Of a stretch of 64,000 bases of DNA, positions 53,331 to 61,154 are shown one piece after another. Numbering within the stretch: position 1 is the first letter of the stretch; every line of letters starts with the position of its first letter. The notes beneath the pieces are model-generated. The model saw only the letters and a list, made by a program, of their open reading frames with translations. It did no database searches and was not told where the DNA came from. This DNA comes from Alcanivoracaceae bacterium (GTDB lineage: Bacteria; Pseudomonadota; Gammaproteobacteria; Xanthomonadales; Marinicellaceae). The DNA lies in NCBI GenBank assembly GCA_016744455.1, contig JADGEI010000003.1:62001-126000 (forward strand). The letters are read 5' to 3'. A program made the translations under genes and the position numbers.

Positions 53331-54245
53331 TTATTTTGCATTAGCTACCAATTGGCGAGTAAGTTTTAGAGCTTCATATAAGCTGTCGGGATTGGCTTGA
53401 TTTTTTCCTGCAATATCTAAAGCAGTGCCATGATCCACACTCGTACGAATAAAAGGCAAACCTAGTGTTATATTAACAGACTTACCAAAACCGGCATATT
53501 TGAGTGGCGTCAACCCTTGATCGTGATACATGGCAAGTATAGCATCATAGTTTTTCAACTTATCTACGGTAAAAAGAGTATCTGCTGGTATGGCACCATA
53601 TATGTTGTAACCTTTTTCTTGATAGCTTTTTATTAACGGGTTAATTATTTCGATTTCTTCCATACCCAAATGTCCATCTTCACCGGCATGTGGATTTAAT
53701 CCGCAAAGCGCAATATGTGGGTTTTTAATAGCAAATTTTGATTGCATATCTGTAATCAAAACGTCTAACACTAATTGAATATTCTCTTTAGTGATATTCT
53801 GTGCAACTTCTTTCAGAGGCATATGAGTGGTTACCAAAGCAACACGCATGTGCTTGTTCAATAACATCATAACTACTTTTTTAGTGTGGCTTAATTTTGC
53901 AAGGTATTCAGTATGACCAGTAAATTTCAATCCACCATGGTTGATTATTCCTTTATGTAGTGGACAAGTTAACATGGCAGAATATTCCCCATTCATACAC
54001 CCTTGTGTTGCCCTGTTGAGTAAATTTAATACGTATTGAGAATTATTGACATTGAGTTTTCCCAATTGGACTTTTTCATTTGTAGCTAGGTGTTCTACAA
54101 CTAAATTTGAGGGTATTGTTGATAATAATTCTTTATCACCTACGATAACACAATCTTCCAATGAATCTACTTTTAATAATTGATCAATTAACTCAGCGCC
54201 AATTCCCGCTGGCTCTCCTAGGGTAATTGCAATTTTATTTTGCAT
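53331..54245 (-). CDS. pdxA: 4-hydroxythreonine-4-phosphate dehydrogenase
   Basis: A 304-residue enzyme of pyridoxal-phosphate synthesis that oxidises 4-phosphohydroxy-threonine. I use the ATG at 54245 (MQNKIAITLGEPAGIGAELI), which matches family N-termini, over a TTG at 54257. The substrate and metal motifs are present: GHTEYLA (near 130), GLNPHAGEDGHLGMEE (near 195) and MYHDQGLTPLKYAGF (near 260), with three metal His residues. Located between surA and rsmA as usual. Confidence 0.96.
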   Translation of the reverse strand: MQNKIAITLGEPAGIGAELIDQLLKVDSLEDCVIVGDKELLSTIPSNLVVEHLATNEKVQLGKLNVNNSQYVLNLLNRATQGCMNGEYSAMLTCPLHKGIINHGGLKFTGHTEYLAKLSHTKKVVMMLLNKHMRVALVTTHMPLKEVAQNITKENIQLVLDVLITDMQSKFAIKNPHIALCGLNPHAGEDGHLGMEEIEIINPLIKSYQEKGYNIYGAIPADTLFTVDKLKNYDAILAMYHDQGLTPLKYAGFGKSVNITLGLPFIRTSVDHGTALDIAGKNQANPDSLYEALKLTRQLVANAK

Positions 54246-54264
54246 AATACAACCCAAAAACTAC

Positions 54265-55530
54265 CTAGATTCTAATATCAATATAGGCTTCACCACGTAT
54301 TTCGATTAACCAACTTTCAATTTCTTCATTCATTTTGCGTGCATGAATCGCTTGCCGTGCTTGCGCTTTTTTAAATTCCTCTGTCATATCGTTTTCACGA
54401 ACACCCAATCGTTGAACAATATGCCAACCTGCTGACGTTTGAAATGGGCTCGATAATTCTTGATCGTCTAATGCAACGACAACATTTCCAAATCTTTGGC
54501 CAAATTCAGCAGCTTGAAACCAACCTAAGTCACCACCAATTGCCGCTGATGTAACATCATTTGATTTTTCTTCGGCAAGTTTTGCAAAATCAGCACCAGT
54601 CTGTAATTGTTCATTAATTTCATTAATTATTTCCATACCTTGTGCCGGTGTAACCAACTCTGAATTTTCAATCAAAATATGTCTTGCGTGGTATTGAGTA
54701 ATTAGTTTATTAGCTTGCTTACGTTTGTCTGTTAGTTTGATGATATGTAAACCACTAGCACTGCGGACAGGGTGGGTAAATTCACCCACTTTCATAGCTT
54801 TAATTTGATCCGAAAACAATGTTGGGAGTTCATTGCTTACTCTCCAGCCTAAATCACCACCTTCCAGTGCTTTTTGACCAGCAGAATATTCAGTTGCTAA
54901 TCGTGAAAAATCTTTGCCTTTTTCTAAGTCATTGTAAATCTTATCAACCTTTACCTTCGCTTCATTTACAGCAGCAGCATCTGCATTGGCGTCTAATGAA
55001 ATCAAGATATGTCCCAGTCGAACTTCATTTTCAGACATTTCATTATCAGCCAAAAACAAGTCGATTTCTTGATCACTAACCTTGACTTCTTGATTGGCTA
55101 ATCCATTACGAATTTTTTCTGCTTTTAATTCTTTACGCATATCATTACGAAATTCCGCAAAGCTTAAACCATCGTTTTCTATGGCCATTTGTAATTGTTG
55201 TAGAGTTAACTTATTTTGTGATGCCACAGCAGACAATGAAGTATCTATTTCTGCCTCTGAAATCCTGACTCCTGCTTGATCAGCTTTTTGAATTTGCAAT
55301 TCCTGATTAATTAATCTTTCGAGTACTTGTCTTTCAATGATAGACTTAGGTGGCAATTGTGTGCCTCTTTCTGATAATTGTTTAGTGACATTAGCAACCG
55401 ATCTATCTAATTCGCTGCGTAAAATAACACCTTCTTCAACAATAGCTACAATTTCATCAAGCAAAAGTTCTTCTGCCTTGAGTAAAGTGACTTGTAAAAA
55501 AAGTATAATAAATAGTGATAATTTTTTCAT
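54265..55530 (-). CDS. surA: Periplasmic chaperone/peptidyl-prolyl isomerase SurA
   Basis: A 421-residue chaperone that guides outer-membrane proteins, including LptD, to the BAM complex. It starts with a signal peptide (KLSLFIILFLQVTLLKA) and SurA_N (LLLDEIVAIVEEGVILRSELD). Two parvulin domains follow: EVRLGHILISLDAN (near 167) with GGDLGWRVSNELP, and YHARHILIENSELV (near 276) with GGDLGWFQAAEFG. The C-terminal helix is present. It is four bases downstream of lptD. Confidence 0.97.
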   Translation of the reverse strand: MKKLSLFIILFLQVTLLKAEELLLDEIVAIVEEGVILRSELDRSVANVTKQLSERGTQLPPKSIIERQVLERLINQELQIQKADQAGVRISEAEIDTSLSAVASQNKLTLQQLQMAIENDGLSFAEFRNDMRKELKAEKIRNGLANQEVKVSDQEIDLFLADNEMSENEVRLGHILISLDANADAAAVNEAKVKVDKIYNDLEKGKDFSRLATEYSAGQKALEGGDLGWRVSNELPTLFSDQIKAMKVGEFTHPVRSASGLHIIKLTDKRKQANKLITQYHARHILIENSELVTPAQGMEIINEINEQLQTGADFAKLAEEKSNDVTSAAIGGDLGWFQAAEFGQRFGNVVVALDDQELSSPFQTSAGWHIVQRLGVRENDMTEEFKKAQARQAIHARKMNEEIESWLIEIRGEAYIDIRI

Positions 55531-55534
55531 GTTT

Positions 55535-57709
55535 TTAAAATTCCTCTGAGTATCCCAGAATTGATTGTTTTAGTAAACGTCTTGGGTTGCGGCCAATACT
55601 GCCCAACCCGTTTAATTGTAGCTCAAAAAATATACCGTTATTGACACCACCTTCTTCGTTATATACATAACGCCTGCCAACTAAACGTGTAGCCCAACAA
55701 CAATTTTTATGTTCAAATCCGGCTATGGCTTCAATGGTTTTACGTTCATTTAGTGAATAATTCCACCTAGCAATGAAACGATTATTTGATCCTAATGGTA
55801 AGACAACTGAACTATCGAGTTGTTCAATTTTACCTCTTCTAAAGCGGTAGGCGAAGTTAAATAAGGAATTATTCTTACCTTTATACTGTATTTTTGCTAA
55901 AGCACGTTCTGATTTATCTATTTGAGTGTCCCAATGTACACTCATTGTTGCTTTCCAGTTTCGATAAAAGTAATTGAATTCAGAAATAATAGGGGATGAA
56001 CTCCTTGTCGCAATACTAGAATCCAATTGTACCTTTCTATCATCAAAATAAACTATTTTCCCTAGCGTGACATTCCATTTTTCATTGCCAATTGAATCAA
56101 AGTGCCGTTGTGAAATTCCAATGGAAATCTGATTAGCATCTGATTGTCGATCAACTCCAGAAAAAGCATTGGTTTGATATAACAATCCTGTGCCATAAGT
56201 TAGATTGTGAGTATCAAATAATGGAATATTTTCTTGATTTCTGTAAGGTGCATAGAGGTAAAACAAACGTGGTTCAAGGCTAGAAAAACCACCATCGTTA
56301 AATTGTTTCTCAAAATTAATCCGATAGTCAAAGCTAGCAATAGGTAAAGCTCGACTTTTTTCTAACTTATTTATTGCAGAAAACTGTGTGTCAGAATAAT
56401 CCCAAGAAGTATACCTATAAGCCAACCTAGGCGTGAAACTTGAATACGTGTTCTGGTAAGTTTTCTCTACGTAAGGTGTTATATCAAAACGCTTACTGGT
56501 TATGGACTCTTGGCGATATAAACTCACCCATTGTGAATCAATTCCATAATTAAGCGAGCTTGCATAATTATTATTAAACCAGGAATATTCTAAACGTGGT
56601 AAACTTTGATAAGGTTGCTGGGTCAATGCAATATTATCACTTATGATTTGGTAATCGTTTAACTGGCCTTTAAACAACCAGTTATCACCAAAACCACCCA
56701 CATTTACAAAGGAATATAGATAAGATTGAGATGTTGCATTGATGCTATTTCCAAAATCCTCAAAGTATTGCTTGTCAGAAACGTTATTTAATCGCGTATT
56801 TAATGACCAGTTTTGGTTAAATTTATGCGTATGTTTCAATTCTACGAATCCTCGATCTTTACCAGTAATTTTATCTGATGGTAAATAATCTGCAAATACC
56901 TCACCCACGTAATTTTTACCCAAATAACGAAATTCAGTTCCAAGCATACCACCTCTTTTAGTAAGTATTCTAGGGGTTATTGTGGCATCCATATTCTCAG
57001 CGATATTTATATAATAAGGTGTGGCAAGTTCAAACCCATTGGTTGATGAATTACCAACTTCAGGTATTAAGAAACCACTCATTCGTTGATCACTTAATGG
57101 CATTTTGGCATAAGGCAAGTACAAGATTGGGATACCTTTAAAATTCAAACTCATCTTTCTAAAAGTGCCGACCTGTTTTTCTTGGTCCAAATCAGCAGTC
57201 TCGGCTTTTAGATACCATTGCTGGTCATCTTGCGGGCAAGTTGAATACGTTAATTGAGACAATTGACTGATTGTTTTATTTGTGTTTAGTTGAGTTGCCG
57301 TACCATTAGCCTTGGTTTCATTTAACTGATAAGAAACAGCTGTCATATTAGCTTGATTTGTCTCTAAATTAATAGTCGCAGCTTCTGCCCTAATGACTTG
57401 ATTTTCATCGTTAAAGATCATTTCTGTTGCTATACTTACAGTTTGCTCTATATCATTATAAAACAACTCTTTTGTGCCGATTTGTTGTTTTTCCATGCCT
57501 ATACATACACCCCCGGAAATTTTCAATCTACCATCTTTCATGGTCATATAGTTTTGTGCGTCAATGGTAGTGAATTCGGAAGATTGGATTTGTTCACAAA
57601 AGTGATTTATTAGTCCTATACTATCCCTTGTACATTCGGCATATGACGTATTAAAGGAAATAGTTAAGAGTAGTGCTAAATTGATATTTATTGAAATTCT
57701 TCTATTCAT
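55535..57709 (-). CDS. lptD: LPS assembly outer-membrane protein LptD
   Basis: A 724-residue barrel that inserts LPS into the outer leaflet together with LptE. A signal peptide (ALLLTISFNTSYA) precedes the LptA-like N-terminal jellyroll (about 45-180), then LptD barrel strands (FKGIPILYLPYAKMPLSDQRMSGFLIPEVG near 190-219, in part) to the C-terminus. The disulfide cysteines are recognisable: one near residue 25, one in YSTCPQDD (near 155), and the CC pair in EHKNCCWATRL (near 677). First gene of the lptD-surA-pdxA-rsmA operon. Confidence 0.96.
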   Translation of the reverse strand: MNRRISININLALLLTISFNTSYAECTRDSIGLINHFCEQIQSSEFTTIDAQNYMTMKDGRLKISGGVCIGMEKQQIGTKELFYNDIEQTVSIATEMIFNDENQVIRAEAATINLETNQANMTAVSYQLNETKANGTATQLNTNKTISQLSQLTYSTCPQDDQQWYLKAETADLDQEKQVGTFRKMSLNFKGIPILYLPYAKMPLSDQRMSGFLIPEVGNSSTNGFELATPYYINIAENMDATITPRILTKRGGMLGTEFRYLGKNYVGEVFADYLPSDKITGKDRGFVELKHTHKFNQNWSLNTRLNNVSDKQYFEDFGNSINATSQSYLYSFVNVGGFGDNWLFKGQLNDYQIISDNIALTQQPYQSLPRLEYSWFNNNYASSLNYGIDSQWVSLYRQESITSKRFDITPYVEKTYQNTYSSFTPRLAYRYTSWDYSDTQFSAINKLEKSRALPIASFDYRINFEKQFNDGGFSSLEPRLFYLYAPYRNQENIPLFDTHNLTYGTGLLYQTNAFSGVDRQSDANQISIGISQRHFDSIGNEKWNVTLGKIVYFDDRKVQLDSSIATRSSSPIISEFNYFYRNWKATMSVHWDTQIDKSERALAKIQYKGKNNSLFNFAYRFRRGKIEQLDSSVVLPLGSNNRFIARWNYSLNERKTIEAIAGFEHKNCCWATRLVGRRYVYNEEGGVNNGIFFELQLNGLGSIGRNPRRLLKQSILGYSEEF

Positions 57710-57875
57710 ATATAAACTTTTGTTAAATTTGCTGTTTTACATTTTACAATCAAGGTCAGTTATTTTAATATGTGTAGTGAATAATGTCTGCGGATATTAC
57801 TATTTTTTTCCTTTATCTTGATATTATGTGAGGTATCGGATGTGTATTAATTTTATTTTAAGAGGATTTTTAATT

Positions 57876-58208
57876 ATGGCTGGTAAATTTGTAATAAGTA
57901 AAGGTAAAGACGGTAAAGATTATTTTGTATTGAAAGCGGGTAATGGCGAGGTCATCATGTCATCTCAAGGATACAAGTCTGCATCAGGGTGTGAAAATGG
58001 CATTGAGTCTGTTCGAACCAATTCACAAGACGAAAGTAAATTTGAAGAAAGGGAAGCAAAAGATGGGCGCGCTTATTTTGTCTTAAAAGCAAATAATGGC
58101 CAAGAGATCGGACGTAGTCAAATGTACAAGACTAATAGTGGCTGTTCAAACGGCATGGCATCTGTTGCAAAAAATGCACCCGATGCAAAACTTGTTGATG
58201 AAAGATAG
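57876..58208 (+). CDS. YegP-like DUF1508 protein
   Basis: A 110-residue protein from the ATG at 57876, which has AGAGGA ten bases upstream; a longer frame from 57828 has no such support. It contains two DUF1508 units: FVISKGKDGKDYFVLKAGNG...SSQGYKSASGCENGIESVRTN and FEEREAKDGRAYFVLKANNG...RSQMYKTNSGCSNGMASVAKN. Each is a small beta-beta-alpha unit and together they form a YegP-like domain. Cellular function is not known for the family. A terminator follows. Confidence 0.92.
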   Translation: MAGKFVISKGKDGKDYFVLKAGNGEVIMSSQGYKSASGCENGIESVRTNSQDESKFEEREAKDGRAYFVLKANNGQEIGRSQMYKTNSGCSNGMASVAKNAPDAKLVDER

Positions 58209-58230
58209 TACCATTTAACTATGTTACATG

Positions 58231-58261
58231 AAAAAGAGCACTATCATATGCTCTTTTTTTT
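58231..58261 (+). terminator. Rho-independent terminator
   Basis: aaaagagca (58232-58240) pairs with tgctctttt (58249-58257) and is followed by T's. It separates the YegP-like gene from the methyltransferase. Confidence 0.88.
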
Positions 58262-58273
58262 GAGAATTAATTT

Positions 58274-59026
58274 ATGAGCTGGTACGAAGACGACAAATTA
58301 TGGGAAAAATTTTATTCATGTATGTTTGATGAAGAAAGTTTTTTATTAGCACAACAACAAATACCAGAAGTACTTTCATTAATTAATCATGATATTAGTT
58401 CCGTCTTAGACTTGGGTTGTGGCCCTGGAAGGCATTGTATCGCTTTAGCAAAAATGGGATACAATGTGACTGGTATTGACACCAGCAAATATTTACTTTC
58501 TAAGGCAAAAGAAAAATCCCTCGATTTATCCCTCGATTTATCCCTCGATTTAATTCTTGATGACATGTTGTCGTATACTAAGCCAAATAGTTTTGATTTA
58601 ATTATCAATATGTTCAATTCTTTCGGTTATTTCGATACGCCCGAAGAAAACCAACAAGTTCTCAATAATGCTTATAATAACTTGAAGCAAACTGGCTCTC
58701 TTATTATTGACACAGTTGGTAAAGAAACACTTGCCAGGATAATTGAACCTGTGCACTTAACTGAATATGATAATGGCGATATACGTATTGAACGCCCATT
58801 ATTAGTCAATAATATGCAAGTTTTTTCTAATCAATGGGTCTTAATTAGTGGTAATAGGGCTTTTACACGTAGTTATCAACATTATGTTTATACACCTATC
58901 GAGTTGACAACCATGTGTGAAAAAGCAGGCTTTAATAAGGTTCATTGTTATGGCTCATTATCTGCTCAGGAGTATGGCCTTGAATCAGATCGATTGGTAG
59001 TGGTTGCAGAAAAAACAAACTTATGA
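58274..59026 (+). CDS. Class I SAM-dependent methyltransferase
   Basis: A 250-residue cytoplasmic methyltransferase. Motif I is SVLDLGCGPGRHCIALAKMG (near 40-59), followed by the acidic NVTGIDTSKYLLSKAKEK (near 62-79) and FDLIINMFNSFGYF (near 110). Between the second and third elements is the repetitive stretch SLDLSLDLSLDL, from a 12-bp repeat. The target is unknown; the fold family often methylates small molecules. The stop overlaps the start of the next small gene (ATGA). Confidence 0.9.
   Translation: MSWYEDDKLWEKFYSCMFDEESFLLAQQQIPEVLSLINHDISSVLDLGCGPGRHCIALAKMGYNVTGIDTSKYLLSKAKEKSLDLSLDLSLDLILDDMLSYTKPNSFDLIINMFNSFGYFDTPEENQQVLNNAYNNLKQTGSLIIDTVGKETLARIIEPVHLTEYDNGDIRIERPLLVNNMQVFSNQWVLISGNRAFTRSYQHYVYTPIELTTMCEKAGFNKVHCYGSLSAQEYGLESDRLVVVAEKTNL
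58517..58552 (+). repeat. Three exact 12-bp tandem repeats inside the methyltransferase gene
   Basis: The unit tccctcgattta occurs three times without change at 58517-58552, encoding SLDL three times. The repeat keeps frame, so copy-number change alters only loop length. Confidence 0.92.
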
Positions 59027-59190
59027 AAAATAAAAAAAATAAATTTATTAAAACCTTATCGGTATTAATCATAGTATACGCAATCGGATTAAAAGCTATG
59101 CCGGAATACATGCCTTTTTCTAAACAATCAGCAACAGATAATTTTTATGCTCCACATGCCGGGCAATGTGTACCAGAACTTGAATTTTAA
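59023..59190 (+). CDS. Small single-pass membrane or exported protein
   Basis: A 55-residue protein whose ATG overlaps the methyltransferase stop (ATGA). A lysine-rich start (MKNKKNKFIK) is followed by one hydrophobic segment (TLSVLIIVYAIGLKAM), then a short outer tail ending YAPHAGQCVPELEF with a single Cys. I do not recognise a family. The coupled start and clean charge-hydrophobic layout support translation, but its function is not known. Confidence 0.6.
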   Translation: MKNKKNKFIKTLSVLIIVYAIGLKAMPEYMPFSKQSATDNFYAPHAGQCVPELEF

Positions 59191-59338
59191 GTCTTTTTTT
59201 GATAAACAACAATCCTATTTCTATCTAACTTTTTCGATTGATAAAGAGTCTTATCAGCTGAATAATCAGTGTTGATATACATTATTACTGTCTTTTATAA
59301 ATTCCCTTTGTGCAGATTCATTTATACCAATTGAAACA

Positions 59339-60373
59339 CTACTCTAATTTACCTAACATATCCATGTGATATTCTTTCAAATTTTTGCCTTGTATAACTT
59401 TCTCAATATAATCTGGGTTTGCGATTAAAGGTCTTCCAATAGCTATTAAATCTGCTTGTTTCTTTTCAATGGCACTATTAGCCGACTCAGGGCTGTAACC
59501 TCCACAACTAGCAAAATTCCCCTTATAATAATGACGAATAAACTCACTGGCCTTTCTTCTACCTAGATAATCAAAGGTATAATGGTCGCTAAATGCGCCT
59601 AAATGCACATAACAAATTTTCAATTTATTCAATTTTTTCAGTAATTTTTTATACGTTTTTTCATCGCCCTTTGTGTATTCAAGATGTACATATGCCTGAG
59701 GAGACAATCTGATGGCAGTTCTATCCGCACCAATTGCTGCTGCAATACTCTTTACAACTTGTAATGCAAAACGAATACGTTTTTTACTACTTCCTCCGAA
59801 TTTATCTGTTCGCTTATTGGTTGCTTTCCTTAGAAATTGATCAACCAAATAGCCATTGGCACCATGGATCTCAACTCCATCAAAGCCAGCTTCTATGGCA
59901 TTTCTTGCAGCATGAACATATTTCTTCACCAATTTCTTAACTTCTTTTGTCGTCAAAGAATGTGGTGTTTCATATTCTAAATCTTTAGTTCTTGGTACAT
60001 GCCCATGCCAAGAAACAGCCGAAGGAGCAACAGGCAATTGTTGAGTATAAACTGAATGAGCTACACGCCCACAATGCCAAAGTTGACAAAAAATCTTTCC
60101 GCCTTTCTCATGCACAGCTTTGGTTACCGTTTGCCATCCTTTAATTTGTGCCTTGCTAAAAATGCCAGGTGTATTAGGGTAACCCTGACCTAGAGGGTCA
60201 ATCAAGGTCGCTTCGGAGACAATCAAACCAACATCACTTCGGCGAGCATAGTAGTCAGCAATGAGCTTAGTTGGGACTAAATTGTCATCGGCAAAACAAC
60301 GGGTTAATGGTGCCATAAGCACACGATTGTTTAATGTGAGTGTTTTATTTAATTGGTGTTTTTTTAATAGCAT
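59339..60373 (-). CDS. Old Yellow Enzyme family ene-reductase
   Basis: A 344-residue FMN-dependent NAD(P)H:flavin oxidoreductase. It is a full TIM barrel with NNRVLMAPLTRCFADDNLVP (near 15), ADYYARRSDVGLIVSEAT (near 39), the FMN-site FCQLWHCGRVAH (near 95), the substrate-binding HGANGYLVDQFLRKATNKRTD (near 175, in part; His-Gly-Ala-Asn) and a C-terminal GRPLIANPD. The family reduces activated alkenes and nitro compounds. It is separated by five bases from thiN upstream, so they are probably cotranscribed. Confidence 0.94.
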   Translation of the reverse strand: MLLKKHQLNKTLTLNNRVLMAPLTRCFADDNLVPTKLIADYYARRSDVGLIVSEATLIDPLGQGYPNTPGIFSKAQIKGWQTVTKAVHEKGGKIFCQLWHCGRVAHSVYTQQLPVAPSAVSWHGHVPRTKDLEYETPHSLTTKEVKKLVKKYVHAARNAIEAGFDGVEIHGANGYLVDQFLRKATNKRTDKFGGSSKKRIRFALQVVKSIAAAIGADRTAIRLSPQAYVHLEYTKGDEKTYKKLLKKLNKLKICYVHLGAFSDHYTFDYLGRRKASEFIRHYYKGNFASCGGYSPESANSAIEKKQADLIAIGRPLIANPDYIEKVIQGKNLKEYHMDMLGKLE

Positions 60374-60378
60374 AGTTT

Positions 60379-60981
60379 TTATCTGTTTACGAATAACAAC
60401 AAGTTTCCTTTGGAGAATTCTATTGTTACATTATTATTGGTAGCAAAATTTCTTGTGCCAATTCTGTTTTTCTGTAAGTTTAAATTCATGCCTTTCAGCG
60501 GGTATTTTAGCCCTTGTGTATGAATGTTCTTGGCTTTTGGGAATGGAAACAAGGAAACTGTTTTACCTTTTACATTTTTAAGCCTAATTTTTTTATTAAT
60601 GAAACGGTACGTTTGTTTATCATCATAAAATATGATTTTTATTTTCTTTCGGTATTTTAATGCTGTGCTCATGTTCCCTAAAAAATGATCTTGTTCTAGA
60701 CCATTTGCTGCAAACACATCAATCTCTTCATAGCCTTTTGTTATGATTATTTTGATTGCTTTTTCAAAATCTGTGAAATTTTGATCAGGCGTATGAATAT
60801 GCGGAATATCCTTAGGAAGCTGCTCAATCGAATCAAAATCACCGATTAATAAATCAGGTGTTACACCAATTTCTACTAAAAAATGATAAGCACCATCCGC
60901 ACAAATTATCAAATCGAAATCTGAAAGTATAGGAATGTTTTTAGGTTTTTCACCATTTAAAAAGAGTGCAACTTTTTTCAA
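60379..60981 (-). CDS. thiN: Thiamine pyrophosphokinase
   Basis: A 200-residue enzyme that converts thiamine to thiamine pyrophosphate using ATP. Conserved motifs: DLIICADGAYHFL (near 24), TPDLLIGDFDSIEQLP (near 42, Asp-Phe-Asp-Ser for Mg-ATP), TDFEKAIKII (near 70) and GLEQDHFLGNMSTAL (near 94). It is a variant of the usual GGRxDHxLxN. The protein suggests thiamine salvage. No thiamine riboswitch is visible upstream. Confidence 0.9.
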   Translation of the reverse strand: MKKVALFLNGEKPKNIPILSDFDLIICADGAYHFLVEIGVTPDLLIGDFDSIEQLPKDIPHIHTPDQNFTDFEKAIKIIITKGYEEIDVFAANGLEQDHFLGNMSTALKYRKKIKIIFYDDKQTYRFINKKIRLKNVKGKTVSLFPFPKAKNIHTQGLKYPLKGMNLNLQKNRIGTRNFATNNNVTIEFSKGNLLLFVNR

Positions 60982-61154
60982 TTAAACAAAACCATATCTA
61001 ATGACTAGCAAAAAATTGATTTTATCATAATTTATTACTTACTGATACCACTAGTAATAGTGTGATAAAAACCCACAAAAAATAATAAACCATAACAGCT
61101 GGATTCAGTGACAACAAAATAGCATTAATGTATTTTTTTAAAAGAAGAAAGTTC

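Noticed and set aside
54819-55079. Plus-strand frame inside surA
   Set aside because: Shadow of a conserved reading frame; composition is low-complexity His/Leu.
60982-61154. Gene or thiamine riboswitch upstream of thiN
   Set aside because: The gap is short, AT-rich, and shows none of the conserved TPP-riboswitch sequence blocks.
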